From contig NZ_CP043575.1 in NCBI RefSeq assembly GCF_014076495.1, positions 3,906,001 to 3,970,000 of the forward strand: 64,000 nucleotides of DNA, written 5' to 3'. The notes under the pieces are model-generated. The model saw only the letters and a list, made by a program, of their open reading frames with translations, was not told the origin of the DNA and did not search any database. Positions 24,162 to 35,137 of this stretch are shown in pieces. The first letter of the stretch is position 1, and each line of letters begins with the position of its first letter. The stretch comes from Comamonas koreensis (GTDB lineage: Bacteria; Pseudomonadota; Gammaproteobacteria; Burkholderiales; Burkholderiaceae_C). Both the position numbers and the translations under genes were made by a program.

Positions 24162-26249
24162 ATGTTCTCCACTGCATTTCTCGATATCCCCGCCTTGCAA
24201 AGCGCCCATGGTGAAGTGCAGCTGCCCGGCTCCAAGAGCATCTCCAACCGCGTGCTGCTGCTGGCCGCGTTGAGCGCGGGCACCACCACCATCCATGACC
24301 TGCTCGACTCCGACGATACCCAGGTGATGCTGCGCGCGCTCGAGCAACTGGGCTGCGCCGTGGTGCGCAGCACCGATCCGGCCCACCTCAACAGCTACCA
24401 CATCACCGGCATCGCCGGCCAGTTGGCGCCCGCGCTGGCCGCCCGCAGCACCACGCTGTTCCTGGGCAATGCCGGCACGGCCATGCGGCCGCTGACCGCT
24501 GCGCTGGCTTTGCTCGGCGGCCAGTTCGAGATGAGCGGCGTGCCGCGCATGCACGAACGCCCCATCGGCGACCTGGTCGATGCGCTGCGCCAGCTGGGCT
24601 GCCAGATCGACTACCTGGGCAACGAGGGCTTTCCGCCACTGCGCATCCAGCCCGTGACGGCCGCGCAGCTGCAGCTGAACACGCCCATCACGGTGCGCGG
24701 CGATGTCTCCAGCCAGTTCCTGACCGCGCTGCTGATGGCGCTGCCCTTGGTGGCCACGCGCCAGGACATCATCATCGAAGTCGCTGGCGAGCTGATCTCC
24801 AAGCCCTATATCCACATCACGCTGGAGCTGCTCAAACGCTTTGGCATCCAGATCAAGAACGATCAGTGGCAGCGCTTTACCGTGCTGGCCGGCAGCCGCT
24901 ACCAGTCGCCGCACGAGATCCATGTCGAGGCCGATGCCTCATCGGCCAGCTACTTCATCGCGCTGGGCGCCATTGCCGCCAGCAAGGGCAGCCGGCCCAA
25001 TGCGCAGGGCGGCACCTCCAGCGTGGACCGCGTCGTCAAGGTGATGGGCGTGGGCGCGCAGTCCATCCAGGGCGATATCCGCTTTGTCGATGCCGCCCGC
25101 GCGATGGGTGCGGCCATCACCAGCGGCCCCAACTGGCTGGAGATCCGCCGGGGCGCCTGGCCGCTGCAGGCCATCGACATGGACTGCAACCACATCCCCG
25201 ACGCAGCCATGACCTTGGCTGCGATGGCGCTCTACGCCAATGGCACCACCACCTTGCGCAATATCGCCAGCTGGCGTGTCAAGGAAACCGACCGCCTGGC
25301 GGCGATGGCCATCGAGCTACGCAAGCTCGGCGCTGTCGTGGTGGAAGGCGCGGACTACCTGACCATCACCCCGCCCGCGAACCGCGAGGCCTGGAAGCCC
25401 GCCAGCATCCACACCTATGACGACCACCGCGTAGCGATGTGCTTCTCGCTGGCCGCCTTCAACCCCGCCGGCCTGCCGGTGCGTATTGAAGACCCCAAGT
25501 GTGTGGCCAAGACCTTCCCCGGCTACTTCGAGGCCATGTTCTCGGCCGTGCGCGCGGTGCCCGGCTCTATTCCGGTGATCTGCATCGACGGGCCCAGCGC
25601 CTCGGGCAAGGGCACCGTGGCCTCGGCCGTGGCCGAGCAGCTGGGCTACCACCTGCTCGACTCGGGCGCGCTCTACCGCATCACCGGCCTGGCCGCCACC
25701 CGCGCTGGCATCCCGATCGATGCCGAGCATGCCAGCCAGATTGCCGCGTTGATTTCGCAGATGGACATCCAGTTTGGCGCCGACCAGCGCGTGCGCCTCG
25801 ATGGCGAGGACATCAGCCTGGCCATCCGCAGCGAAGAAGCGGGCACCAACGCCTCCTTGGTCTCAGCGCTGCCCGCCGTGCGCCAGGCGCTGGTGCAGGC
25901 CCAGCATGATTTTCGCCAGCTGCCGGGCCTGGTGGCCGACGGGCGCGACATGGGCACGGTGATTTTCCCGCTCGCCCCTTTGAAGGTCTATCTGACGGCC
26001 AGCGCCGCCAAGCGCGCCGAGCGCCGCCATAAACAGTTGATTGAAAAAGGAATACCGGCTACAATAGCCGACCTTCGTGCTGACCTTGAGGCGCGGGACA
26101 CGCGCGACATGAACCGCGCCACCGCCCCCTTGCATGCAGCGCAGGATGCATTCTTGCTGGACAACTCCGAGATGAGCGTGGACAACGCGGTCGCTCAGGT
26201 GCTGTCCTGGTGGGAAAAGCGACAGCCGTTTGGCAAAGAGCCGGCCTGA
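24162..26249 (+). CDS. aroA-cmk: EPSP synthase fused to cytidylate kinase
   Basis: 695 aa. Residues 1 to about 460 are 3-phosphoshikimate 1-carboxyvinyltransferase ([54 protein letters not shown] block [19 protein letters not shown]). From about 467 it is cytidylate kinase: P-loop [30 protein letters not shown] and [16 protein letters not shown]. The two enzymes belong to different pathways; the fusion is known in several betaproteobacteria and also appears to lead into rpsA, as cmk does elsewhere. Confidence 0.97.
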   Translation: MFSTAFLDIPALQSAHGEVQLPGSKSISNRVLLLAALSAGTTTIHDLLDSDDTQVMLRALEQLGCAVVRSTDPAHLNSYHITGIAGQLAPALAARSTTLFLGNAGTAMRPLTAALALLGGQFEMSGVPRMHERPIGDLVDALRQLGCQIDYLGNEGFPPLRIQPVTAAQLQLNTPITVRGDVSSQFLTALLMALPLVATRQDIIIEVAGELISKPYIHITLELLKRFGIQIKNDQWQRFTVLAGSRYQSPHEIHVEADASSASYFIALGAIAASKGSRPNAQGGTSSVDRVVKVMGVGAQSIQGDIRFVDAARAMGAAITSGPNWLEIRRGAWPLQAIDMDCNHIPDAAMTLAAMALYANGTTTLRNIASWRVKETDRLAAMAIELRKLGAVVVEGADYLTITPPANREAWKPASIHTYDDHRVAMCFSLAAFNPAGLPVRIEDPKCVAKTFPGYFEAMFSAVRAVPGSIPVICIDGPSASGKGTVASAVAEQLGYHLLDSGALYRITGLAATRAGIPIDAEHASQIAALISQMDIQFGADQRVRLDGEDISLAIRSEEAGTNASLVSALPAVRQALVQAQHDFRQLPGLVADGRDMGTVIFPLAPLKVYLTASAAKRAERRHKQLIEKGIPATIADLRADLEARDTRDMNRATAPLHAAQDAFLLDNSEMSVDNAVAQVLSWWEKRQPFGKEPA

Positions 26250-26451
26250 GGCGCCCAGCGCGCCCTTTCTCCTGCCTTTGGCGGCGGTGTTACCCGCCCC
26301 TGCAACCTTCTACTGGTGGATCTAACCGCCATGGGTTGCCGGGTTGTTTAACTTTGAACCCCGTGGTGTCACAACCACACAACCTGCACGGCCAGCCATA
26401 AAAACGTCAGCAATAGTGCTGCCGGAAACCTGCCCGTGTCTAAGGAAATAC

Positions 26452-28134
26452 ATGTCTGAATCTTTTGCCGCCCTTTTTGAAGAGTCGTTGACACGCACCG
26501 AAATGCGTCCTGGCGAAGTGATCACTGCTGAAGTCGTGCGCGTTGAGCACAACTTCGTGGTGGTGAACGCCGGCCTGAAGTCCGAAGCCTATGTGCCAAT
26601 CGACGAATTCAAGAACGACCAGGGCGAAATCGAAGTCCAAGTGGGTGACTTCGTGTCCGTGGCCATCGGTTCCATCGAAAACGGCTACGGCGACACCATT
26701 CTGTCGCGCGACACCGCCAAGCGTCTGGCTTCCTGGCTGGCCCTGGAAAAGGCGCTGGAATCGGGCGAATTCGTGACCGGTACCACCTCCGGCAAGGTCA
26801 AGGGCGGCCTGACCGTTCTGGTCAACGGCATCCGTGCCTTCCTGCCAGGCTCGCTGATCGACACCCGTCCGATCAAGGACCTGACCCCTTACGAAAACAA
26901 GACCCTGGAATTCAAGGTCATCAAGCTCGATCGCAAGCGCAACAACGTGGTGCTGAGCCGCCGCGCTGTGGTGGAAGCCTCGATGGGCGAAGAGCGCGCC
27001 AAGCTGATGGAAACCCTCAAGGAAGGCTCCATCGTTCAAGGCGTGGTCAAGAACATCACCGAATACGGTGCGTTCGTGGACCTGGGCGGTATCGACGGCC
27101 TGCTGCACATCACCGACATGGCATGGCGCCGCGTGCGTCACCCATCCGAAGTGGTGACCGCTGGCCAGGAAATCACCGCCAAGATCCTGAAGTTCGACAC
27201 CGAAAAGAACCGTGTCTCGCTGGGTCTGAAGCAAATGGGCGACGATCCATGGATGGGCGTGTCGCGCCGTTATCCATCGAGCACCCGTCTGTTCGGCAAG
27301 GTCACCAACATTGCCGACTACGGCGCGTTCGTGGAACTGGAACCAGGCATCGAAGGTCTGGTGCACGTGTCCGAAATGGACTGGACCAACAAGAACGTTG
27401 CGCCTTCCAAGCTCGTGACCCTGGGCGACGAAGTCGAAGTCATGGTTCTGGAAATCGACGAAGACAAGCGTCGTATCTCCCTGGGCATGAAGCAGTGCAA
27501 GGCCAACCCATGGCAGGAATTCGCGCAAAACACCAAGCGCGGTGACCGCGTCAAGGGCCCGATCAAGTCGATCACAGACTTCGGCGTGTTCGTGGGCCTG
27601 GCCTCGGGCATCGACGGTCTGGTTCACCTGTCTGACCTGTCGTGGAACGAAACCGGCGAAGCCGCGGTTCGTAACTACAAGAAGGGCCAGGAAGTGGAAG
27701 CCATCGTGCTGGCCGTGGACGTGGACCGTGAGCGTATCTCGTTGGGCATCAAGCAGCTCGACAGCGATGCATTCACCACGTTCGCTACCGTGAACGACAA
27801 GGGCCAGATCGTGACCGGCAAGGTCAAGACCGTGGACGCCAAGGGCGCTGAAATCGACCTGGGCGACGACATCGTCGGCTACCTGCGTGCTTCCGAAATC
27901 TCGGTGGACCGCGTGGAAGACGCACGTTCGGTGCTCAAGGAAGGTGATGAAGTTACCGCCGTGGTGACCAATGTGGATCGCAAGAGCCGCAGCATCTCCC
28001 TGTCCATCAAGCAGAAGGACCACGCTGAGCAGCAAGAAACCATGGCGTCGCTGTCGCAGCAATCGTCCAAGGAAAATGCTGGTACCACCAGCCTGGGCGC
28101 ACTGCTGCGCGCCAAGCTGGACGCCGACAAGTAA
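26452..28134 (+). CDS. rpsA: 30S ribosomal protein S1
   Basis: 560 aa from [13 protein letters not shown], after TAAGGA; the frame extends upstream without similarity. Six S1 RNA-binding repeats are visible, e.g. [38 protein letters not shown] and [20 protein letters not shown]. It binds mRNA to the small ribosomal subunit. The cmk-rpsA-ihfB order is conserved in Proteobacteria. Confidence 0.98.
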   Translation: MSESFAALFEESLTRTEMRPGEVITAEVVRVEHNFVVVNAGLKSEAYVPIDEFKNDQGEIEVQVGDFVSVAIGSIENGYGDTILSRDTAKRLASWLALEKALESGEFVTGTTSGKVKGGLTVLVNGIRAFLPGSLIDTRPIKDLTPYENKTLEFKVIKLDRKRNNVVLSRRAVVEASMGEERAKLMETLKEGSIVQGVVKNITEYGAFVDLGGIDGLLHITDMAWRRVRHPSEVVTAGQEITAKILKFDTEKNRVSLGLKQMGDDPWMGVSRRYPSSTRLFGKVTNIADYGAFVELEPGIEGLVHVSEMDWTNKNVAPSKLVTLGDEVEVMVLEIDEDKRRISLGMKQCKANPWQEFAQNTKRGDRVKGPIKSITDFGVFVGLASGIDGLVHLSDLSWNETGEAAVRNYKKGQEVEAIVLAVDVDRERISLGIKQLDSDAFTTFATVNDKGQIVTGKVKTVDAKGAEIDLGDDIVGYLRASEISVDRVEDARSVLKEGDEVTAVVTNVDRKSRSISLSIKQKDHAEQQETMASLSQQSSKENAGTTSLGALLRAKLDADK

Positions 28135-28260
28135 TTGACGGCTCCGCTGCCGGCCCATGCCTTGCCCGTCTTGGTATAGTCGGTAGCTTGCAGACAAGGT
28201 GGGCGCCCAGTGCGCCCACCAACGCTTTGACTATTTGATTCACGAAGATTCCACATTCGT

Positions 28261-28587
28261 ATGACCCGATCCGATCTGATTGAAGAGCTTGCCGCTCGAT
28301 TCCACCAGCTGACGCAGCGGGATGCGGAGCAGGCCGTCAAAACGATTCTGGAGGCCATCGAAGACTCGCTGGTACGCGGACAACGCATCGAGATCCGTGG
28401 CTTTGGCAGCTTCACCATCACCCACCGCCAACCCCGCCTGGGCCGCAACCCACGCAGCGGCGAAGCCGTGCAGGTGCCCGCCAAGCGCGTCACCCACTTC
28501 AAGCCAGGCAAGGCCTTGCGCGAATCGGTGGACGACCCCAGCAATATCCTGACCTCGACCGCCAGCCCCAAGAACAACGACGAATAA
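28261..28587 (+). CDS. ihfB: integration host factor subunit beta
   Basis: 108 aa. [17 protein letters not shown] start and the DNA-bending arm region [20 protein letters not shown], then [20 protein letters not shown]. Pairs with IhfA to bend DNA in replication, recombination and phage integration. A short Ser/Asn-rich tail extends past the usual end. A perfect terminator follows at 28649. Confidence 0.96.
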   Translation: MTRSDLIEELAARFHQLTQRDAEQAVKTILEAIEDSLVRGQRIEIRGFGSFTITHRQPRLGRNPRSGEAVQVPAKRVTHFKPGKALRESVDDPSNILTSTASPKNNDE

Positions 28588-28648
28588 AGCGCCGGCTGAA
28601 CCACCCGGATGGCCCATCTGCCCCAGGCAGTTAGAAGCCAAACCAACG

Positions 28649-28674
28649 AACGCTCCTTAAGGAGCGTTTTTTAT
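28649..28674 (+). terminator. intrinsic terminator of ihfB
   Basis: AACGCTCC (28649-28656), loop TTAA, GGAGCGTT (28661-28668), then a T-run. Confidence 0.92.
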
Positions 28675-28773
28675 GCCAGCCATTCCCCACGCTGCACTGA
28701 TGTCACCGAGGTACCTGTGCAACCTGCTGCGGATCGGCGCCAGCGCTATGCTGCGCTATTACACCGTCGACCT

Positions 28774-30447
28774 ATGCCGCAGCAAGTCCTACCCGGCCGC
28801 CAGAACCAAGATTTGGATCAAGACCTGGCCCAGCTCCTCAACCGGCGCCAATGGCTGCAAGGCCTGGGTGCCTTGGGCCTGGCCGCCCAGTTGCCGGCCA
28901 TCGCGCGGGCAGATAGCAACACCCCGCTGGCCATGGCCCCCTGGCCGGTATCGGAGCAGCTGTTTGGCCTGGGCGTTGCCAGTGGCGAGCCCGATGCCAG
29001 CAGCGTGGTGCTGTGGACACGGCTGCTGCCCAGCGCCAGCGCGCCCTTGCTGCGCCCGGTGGCGGTGCACTGGGAGCTGGCCCAGGATGCGCAGTTCCGC
29101 CAGATCCTGCGCCAGGGCGAGGCCTTGGCCAGCCCAGACGGCGGCCACAGCGTGCATGTGCTGGCCCAGGGTCTGGAGGCCGACCGCTGGTACCACTACC
29201 GCTTTCACTGCCAGGGGCAGACCAGCGCCACAGGCCGCACCCGCACCGCGCCCGCCGCAGGTGCTGCGGTGGCCCGGTTGCGTCTGGTCTATGCCTCCTG
29301 CCAGCGCTGGGAGCATGGCTACTACGCGGCCTGGCGCCATGCGCGCGAGGACGATCCCGACCTGGTCGTCTTTCTGGGCGACTACATCTACGAATATGCC
29401 TCGCCCGCATCCGCTGCCAAGCAACAGCGCAGCCAGCTCGCGCGCCTGCAGCCGCTCGCCCATGCCGTCAGCCTGCAGGACTACCGCGACCGCTATGCGC
29501 TGCACAAGAGCGACCCGGACCTGCAGGCCATGCATGCGCACTGCCCCTGGCTGGTGACCTGGGACGACCATGAGGTTGAAGACAACTATGTCGGCGACGA
29601 TGGCGTAGGCCAAGTCCAGGCCTTTGTCGCCAAGCGCATGGCGGCCTACCAGGCGTTTTACGAGAACATGCCGCTGCGCGCCTCGGTCGCCGGCAAACAG
29701 GCTGGCCTGGCCCTGCCCCCGGCCCACACGCCGCTGTACCGCCAGCAAAGCTGGGGCGCCTTGGCCGCGATGTGGGTGCTCGATGCGCGCCAGTACCGCG
29801 ATGCCCAGGCCTGCCGTGCAGTGACCGACAAAAGCCCGGCCTCCGTCAAGGCCGCAGACTGCGCCGATCTGGCGCGCAACAGCCGCAGCTTTCTGGGCTG
29901 GAGCCAGGAGCGCTGGTTGGCCGCCCAGCTGGCAGGCAACAGCGCGGCCAATCCTGAGAGCCGGCGCTGGAGCATCATCTGCCAACAAACGCTGTTTGCG
30001 CCTCGCCACTTTCCCAACGGCCGCAGCAGTGCCGATACCTGGGATGGCTACCCCGCCGCACGCCAGCGGCTGCTGCGCGCGATGGCTGAGGCGCAGCTGC
30101 GCAACACCGTGCTGCTGGGCGGCGACATTCACCAGAACTATGTCTGCCGCATCCAGTACCTGGAGGGCGCCAGCCCCGAACGGGTGCTAGCCAGCGAATT
30201 CTGCGGCACCTCGATCAGCTCGCACTCGGGCACCACCCAAGCCCGGGTCGACGCCATCGTGGCCCGCAATCCCCATGTGCTGCTCGCCCGCTGCGATGAA
30301 CGCGGCTATGGGCTGTGCGACATCACCCCCAAGCTTTGGACCACCCAGCTGCGCGTGGTCAACCAGCCGCAGTATGCGGACAGTGCCGCCCAAACCTTGG
30401 CCCGCTTTGTGGTGGAGGACCAGGTCGCCGGGCCGCAATGGGCCTGA
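28774..30447 (+). CDS. PhoD-like alkaline phosphatase/phosphodiesterase, Tat-exported
   Basis: 557 aa from MPQQVLPGRQNQD. The twin-arginine signal is LLNRRQWLQGLGALGLAAQL, ending AIARA. Metal-site blocks LRLVYASCQRW, VVFLGDYIYEY, LVTWDDHEVEDNYVGD and VLLGGDIHQNY match PhoD, a Ca/Fe-dependent phosphodiesterase in the periplasm. It probably serves in phosphate scavenging; no Pho box was identified by eye. The longer frame from 28609 runs over the ihfB terminator and is rejected. Confidence 0.88.
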   Translation: MPQQVLPGRQNQDLDQDLAQLLNRRQWLQGLGALGLAAQLPAIARADSNTPLAMAPWPVSEQLFGLGVASGEPDASSVVLWTRLLPSASAPLLRPVAVHWELAQDAQFRQILRQGEALASPDGGHSVHVLAQGLEADRWYHYRFHCQGQTSATGRTRTAPAAGAAVARLRLVYASCQRWEHGYYAAWRHAREDDPDLVVFLGDYIYEYASPASAAKQQRSQLARLQPLAHAVSLQDYRDRYALHKSDPDLQAMHAHCPWLVTWDDHEVEDNYVGDDGVGQVQAFVAKRMAAYQAFYENMPLRASVAGKQAGLALPPAHTPLYRQQSWGALAAMWVLDARQYRDAQACRAVTDKSPASVKAADCADLARNSRSFLGWSQERWLAAQLAGNSAANPESRRWSIICQQTLFAPRHFPNGRSSADTWDGYPAARQRLLRAMAEAQLRNTVLLGGDIHQNYVCRIQYLEGASPERVLASEFCGTSISSHSGTTQARVDAIVARNPHVLLARCDERGYGLCDITPKLWTTQLRVVNQPQYADSAAQTLARFVVEDQVAGPQWA

Positions 30448-30596
30448 TCCTGGCCTGATCTTGCCGCCGATCCCTTAGCCCTGGGCAGCCTGCATTCAGC
30501 AACGCTCTGTGGCCCCTCTAGCGGTGCTGTCCGCTACGCCTGTCGCGGCAAAGCGGTTAGCATGCCAGACATTGCCGCCACAACCAGGAGATCGCC

Positions 30597-32522
30597 ATGC
30601 CACGACTGTCCCCGGGGTCCCACACCCGCCACCCGCATTTGCCGCCTACCCGTGCTGCGATCAGCCGCTGGTCGCTGTCTCTGGCAGCCGTCGCCACGGC
30701 TGCCTTGCTGGCCGCCTGCAGCAGCCAGCCCAAGCTGCAATACCAGCCCCCCGCTGCGTCTGACCAGCCCGAAGGCAGCTCCGGCTGGACCGACAAGCCC
30801 GGCTGGGCCACCGAGCAATACGCGGTAGCCGCTGCCAACCCCTTGGCCACCGATGCCGGCTACCAGGTGCTGCAAGCGGGCGGCTCGGCCATCGATGCGG
30901 CCATTGCCGTGCAACTGGTGCTGGGCCTGGTCGAGCCGCAATCGAGCGGCATCGGTGGCGGCGCCTTTTTGTTGCATGCCCAAGGCAGCCAGGTCGAGGC
31001 CTATGACGGCCGCGAGGTCGCGCCGATGGCCGCTGACGAGAACCTGTTCATGCGTGACAGCAAGCCCATGGCCTTCCATGATGCGGTGGTGGGCGGCCGC
31101 TCGGTGGGCGTGCCCGGCGCCATCCGCATGCTGGAGATGGCGCACAAGGAGCACGGCAAACTGCCCTGGGCCAGCTTGTTCGAGCCGGCCATTCGCCTGG
31201 CCACCGATGGCTTCAAGGTCAGTGCGCGTTTGAACGCCCTGACTGCGCAGGAGAAATTTCTGGGCCAGGATCCGGTTGCCAGCGGCTACTTTCTCGATGC
31301 CAATGGCAAGCCCTGGCCCGTTGGCCATCTGCTGAAGAACCCCGAATACGCCGCCGTGTTGCAGGGCATTGCCCAGCACGGCTCCAAGGCCCTGCTCGAA
31401 GGCCCGGTGGCCGAGGCCATCGTGCGCAAGGTACAGGGCCATGCCAGCAACCCCGGCAAGCTCAGCCTGGCCGATCTGGCCGCCTACCAGCCGCTCAAGC
31501 GCCAGGCGTTGTGCAGCGATTATTCGCCCAGCGCTGCGGGCGCCCCCGCCAGCCAACCGGCGTCGACCCGCAGCTACCGGCTCTGCGGCTTTCCACCACC
31601 CAGCTCGGGCGGTATTGCGGTGGCGCAAATCCTGGGCATCCTGGCCAACACTCCGGCGGGGCAAATGGGCCTGGGCGCCGACGGCCTGCCCAGCGCCGAC
31701 TGGCTGCACCTTTATGCCGAGGCCTCGCGCCTGGCCTTTGCCGACCGCAACCAGTATGTGGCCGACCCGGCCTTTGTCGGGGCGCCGGCAGGGGATTGGT
31801 CAAGCATGCTGCGGCCCGACTACCTGGCCCAGCGCGCCCGCCTGATCGGCGCGCGCAGCATGCAGCAAGCCCAACCCGGGCGGCCAGGCAGCGTGCAGAT
31901 GGCCTACGCCAGCCAGCCCTACCAGCAGGAATACGGCACCAGCCACATCAGCATCGTGGACCGCTACGGCAATGCGATTGCGATGACCACAACCATTGAA
32001 GACCAGTTCGGCTCGCGCCAGATGGTCAACACCGGTCGCGGGCTGGCCGGCGGCTTCCTGCTCAACAACGAGCTGACCGATTTCAGCCTGGCGCCGCGTG
32101 ATGCGCAGGGCCAGCCCATCGCCAACCGGGTCGAGCCCGGCAAGCGGCCGCGCTCGTCGATGGCGCCCACCCTGGTGTTCGACAAGGCCACGGACCGCCT
32201 CGTGATCAGCGCCGGCAGCCCCGGCGGCGCCTGGATCATCCACTACACCACCAAGACCTTGTACGGCATGCTCAACTGGGGCCTGATGCCGCAGCAGGCC
32301 ATCAACCTGCCCAACTTTGGCAGCCTCAATGGCCCCACGGTGCTGGAGGAAAAGCGCTTCCCCGCTGCCACCGTGCAGTCCTTGCAGGCGCGTGGCGCCG
32401 AGGTCAAGGAGCAAAACCTCACCAGCGGCCTGCAGGCGATCTCGCGCGGCGAGGCGCATGGCAAATCCTGGTGGTTTGGTGGCGCCGATCCGCGCCGCGA
32501 AGGCATTGTCATGGGCCAGTAA
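30597..32522 (+). CDS. ggt: gamma-glutamyltransferase (lipoprotein)
   Basis: 641 aa. The signal ends in a lipobox (AALLAACSSQ), so it is membrane-anchored in the periplasm. NPLATDAGYQVLQAGGSAID and GIGGGAFLLHA open the enzyme, and the chain is expected to self-cleave before Thr448 in YGTSHISIVDRYG, the new N-terminal nucleophile. SAGSPGGAWIIHY is the conserved glycine loop. It cleaves and transfers the gamma-glutamyl group of glutathione. Confidence 0.93.
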   Translation: MPRLSPGSHTRHPHLPPTRAAISRWSLSLAAVATAALLAACSSQPKLQYQPPAASDQPEGSSGWTDKPGWATEQYAVAAANPLATDAGYQVLQAGGSAIDAAIAVQLVLGLVEPQSSGIGGGAFLLHAQGSQVEAYDGREVAPMAADENLFMRDSKPMAFHDAVVGGRSVGVPGAIRMLEMAHKEHGKLPWASLFEPAIRLATDGFKVSARLNALTAQEKFLGQDPVASGYFLDANGKPWPVGHLLKNPEYAAVLQGIAQHGSKALLEGPVAEAIVRKVQGHASNPGKLSLADLAAYQPLKRQALCSDYSPSAAGAPASQPASTRSYRLCGFPPPSSGGIAVAQILGILANTPAGQMGLGADGLPSADWLHLYAEASRLAFADRNQYVADPAFVGAPAGDWSSMLRPDYLAQRARLIGARSMQQAQPGRPGSVQMAYASQPYQQEYGTSHISIVDRYGNAIAMTTTIEDQFGSRQMVNTGRGLAGGFLLNNELTDFSLAPRDAQGQPIANRVEPGKRPRSSMAPTLVFDKATDRLVISAGSPGGAWIIHYTTKTLYGMLNWGLMPQQAINLPNFGSLNGPTVLEEKRFPAATVQSLQARGAEVKEQNLTSGLQAISRGEAHGKSWWFGGADPRREGIVMGQ

Positions 32523-32724
32523 GCGCCCCTCTGCTTGCCAACACACGGGCCGCTTGCGGCTCGTTTAATATCTGCGCGCCGCTACACCTGGTCACATAGC
32601 GCCTGGGCACCGCATTGCTGATTTTGCAGCCCGCCCTCTACAATGCGGGCTCCACGCAAGGCGCAGCATCCAAGCACACCACAAGCTGCGTCCATCCGGT
32701 TTCAAACCACAGAGGGGAAAACAC

Positions 32725-34101
32725 ATGAAAAAACTAGGCATCGGCATTGCCGCAGCCGTGGCCGTGCTGGCCGCAGGCGGCGCCACCACAGGCTACCTGG
32801 TCGGCAACAACATCGAGCAAGGTTTTGCGACCGCCGCCAAGGAGTGGAGCAAGCCGCCGCTGCTGGTGCAGGTGCAGGACTACCAGAAGGGCATTTTCTC
32901 GTCGACCGCGCAAACGCTGTGGACGGTGGACACCGGTGAAGAAAAGCTGCAGTTCACCGCCCAGCACGCCATCAGCCACGGCCCGCTGCCGATTGCGCAC
33001 CTGGCAGAAATCGTCTCCACCTTTGCCATCAATCCCGATGCCCCGCCCGAGTGGGTGGTGGCCTTCAAGGACAAGGCGCCTCTGGTCTGGAAGAGCAAGG
33101 TGGGCTGGTCCAAGAACACCCAGAACGAGGTGACATCGCCGGCATTCAATGGCGAATTTGGCGCGGACAAGCTCGCCTTTGGCGGCTTCAAGTCAGACTT
33201 CGAGATGTCCTCCGATTTCAGCCGCATCAAGGGCGATGCATCGATGCCCAGCCTGCTGGTGCAAAGCAAGCCCGGCGAAGAAGACGACGGCCAGGCCTCC
33301 GAGATGCTGATGAGCGGCAACATCATGCGCTTTGACATGCACCAGCCCACGGGCCAGGAGTTCATGGTGGGCAGCCTCCAGTGGGACCTGGCCAGCCTCA
33401 AGGTCACGCCCAAGAACGGCGATGCCCCGGCAGAGCTGGCGGGGCTGAAGATGGTGGCCGACACGCAGCTGGCAGCCGAGGTGGTCAACACCACCATCAA
33501 TACCTCGGTCAAATCCTTTGTACAAAAGGACCACAAGATCGACGACATCGCCGTCGACCTGGGTCTGCACAACCTGGACGCGGGCTGGCTGAACCAGTTC
33601 ACCAAAGAGTCGCAGAAGATCCAGGGCGATCCGCAGGCCATGCAGATGCTGCTGATGCAGGGCATGCAGCAGCTGCTGGCGCGCAAGCCCGAGCTGGAAG
33701 TCAAGCGCATCAGCTGGCGCACCGCCGAAGGCACGGCCGAGGTGGCGGCCTCGCTGGCCTACCAGGGTGACTCCAGCAAGCCCCTGAACCCAATGATGGA
33801 CTTCAAGGCCATGCTGCGCCTGGACATGCCCAAGCCCGTGCTGCAGTCCCTGTATGCCGGCAAGGTGCGCGAGACCTACCTGCTGGAGAACGAGGACGCC
33901 GAGCTTGATGAAAAGCAACTCGCCAGCGTCGTGCAAGAAGATGTCAATGCCCGCCTAAGCGGTCTGGTGCAGGCCGGCTTGCTGGTCGAAAACAGCGACC
34001 GCATGACGTCTCAGCTGCAATGGGCTGACGGCAAGCTGCAAGCCAATGGCAAGCCACTGGACCAGAACGGGATGATGGGTCTGTTGTCCGCGATGCCTTG
34101 A
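32725..34101 (+). CDS. DUF945 (YdgA-like) family protein
   Basis: 458 aa. N-terminal anchor MKKLGIGIAAAVAVLAAGGA, then a long beta-rich domain with SKPPLLVQVQDYQKGIFSST and AQHAISHGPLPI, characteristic of DUF945. It is probably exposed to the periplasm; the role is unknown. A strong two-sided terminator follows. Confidence 0.82.
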   Translation: MKKLGIGIAAAVAVLAAGGATTGYLVGNNIEQGFATAAKEWSKPPLLVQVQDYQKGIFSSTAQTLWTVDTGEEKLQFTAQHAISHGPLPIAHLAEIVSTFAINPDAPPEWVVAFKDKAPLVWKSKVGWSKNTQNEVTSPAFNGEFGADKLAFGGFKSDFEMSSDFSRIKGDASMPSLLVQSKPGEEDDGQASEMLMSGNIMRFDMHQPTGQEFMVGSLQWDLASLKVTPKNGDAPAELAGLKMVADTQLAAEVVNTTINTSVKSFVQKDHKIDDIAVDLGLHNLDAGWLNQFTKESQKIQGDPQAMQMLLMQGMQQLLARKPELEVKRISWRTAEGTAEVAASLAYQGDSSKPLNPMMDFKAMLRLDMPKPVLQSLYAGKVRETYLLENEDAELDEKQLASVVQEDVNARLSGLVQAGLLVENSDRMTSQLQWADGKLQANGKPLDQNGMMGLLSAMP

Positions 34102-34131
34102 ACCGGGGCCTGGGCCCCTCCCCCAAAAACC

Positions 34132-34166
34132 AAGCCCGCCATCTGCCCGATGGCGGGCTTTTTTGC
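34132..34166. terminator. intrinsic terminator between convergent genes
   Basis: A perfect 12-bp stem (34132-34143 with 34149-34160) with TGCCC loop; a T-run on the plus side. It ends the DUF945 gene and may also serve the convergent gene. Confidence 0.88.
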
Positions 34167-34203
34167 AGGTGGCCAACATGCAGCGGCAAGCTGCGGCGCC
34201 GCT

Positions 34204-34854
34204 TTACTCGACGAACTCTTCGTCGCCGGTCAGGCTTTGCTGGCGCAGTTCATCGTCCTGGCGCAGGTAGGACTTGATCAGGTCAAAGAAACTGTCGTAG
34301 AAGGTGGCCGAGCTCACCGTCTCGCTGCCCACCTTGACCATGGAATCATTGCCGGCAGAAAACGGCAGCGACAGCGAGCCCAAAGCGCCCACACCGACAC
34401 TGGCCGAGTTGCTGCTCTTCTTGAGGTTGTAGGTGTCCTTGAGTGCGGACACAAAGCCCAGGGTCACCTTGCCGTCCTTGCTGTCGGCAGCGCAGACCAC
34501 GCGGATGGTGATGATCTGGTGGTTGTCCGTCGCTGGCTGGAAGCTCTTTTGGCCTTCGACCTCTTTGCCCTTGGAGACGTTGATCAGATAACCCTGGCTC
34601 AACAGCGCGCGGCGTGCGGCCTCGCAAGCGCGCTCCGGCGGCGCATCAAACAGGCGTGAATAGGTGGCAGACGATCCAAAGGTCTCATGGGCCACAACGT
34701 TGTAGCGGTGGCTGTCGGCCTCGCGGTCCAGGCTGCCGCAACCCGATACAGACAGCGCCAAGGCCGCCACCAAGGACCAACCCGCCCATGAGCGATGCGG
34801 TGTGCAGCGGGTGGATGCAGCCAGTAAAAATAGATCTGAATGCTTGCCCAACAT
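34204..34854 (-). CDS. DUF2242 family lipoprotein
   Basis: About 216 aa from MLGKHSDLF; upstream in-frame ATGs exist, so the start is uncertain. A lipobox lies in LALSVSGCGSL. The mature part has LFDAPPERACEAARRALLSQ and VCAADSKDGKVTLGFVSALK, the DUF2242 pattern, found in betaproteobacterial envelope proteins of unknown function. It converges on the DUF945 gene. Confidence 0.78.
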   Translation of the reverse strand: MLGKHSDLFLLAASTRCTPHRSWAGWSLVAALALSVSGCGSLDREADSHRYNVVAHETFGSSATYSRLFDAPPERACEAARRALLSQGYLINVSKGKEVEGQKSFQPATDNHQIITIRVVCAADSKDGKVTLGFVSALKDTYNLKKSSNSASVGVGALGSLSLPFSAGNDSMVKVGSETVSSATFYDSFFDLIKSYLRQDDELRQQSLTGDEEFVE

Positions 34855-35137
34855 GAACGAAACGAACTCCCGAAACAACATGATGACCTGGATGACAGAG
34901 ATGCAGGCCCAGCCGCACCACTGTAATGGATATGGCCGGCGCAGCATGTCAGCCAACGCCTGTATAGCACGCCCGGCACAGGGGGCAAAGAGGCATGCTA
35001 CCAGCCGCGTTCCCCAGCACCAGCAGCGCTGCACTGGTTTACCAAATTTTGCATATTATGCGCGGCATTTACCCAGGATGGAAAAGCACAACGCGCTATG
35101 CTTTTAAAAGCACATTCAACCTCCCTGCCCAACCCCC

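Noticed and set aside
20741..24923. Long antisense frames opposite serC, pheA, tyrA and aroA
   Set aside because: All lie fully opposite well-identified enzymes and have the biased composition typical of antisense frames.
26440..28197. Long open frame antisense to rpsA (585 aa)
   Set aside because: Shadow of the S1 repeats; no family resemblance and no ribosome site.
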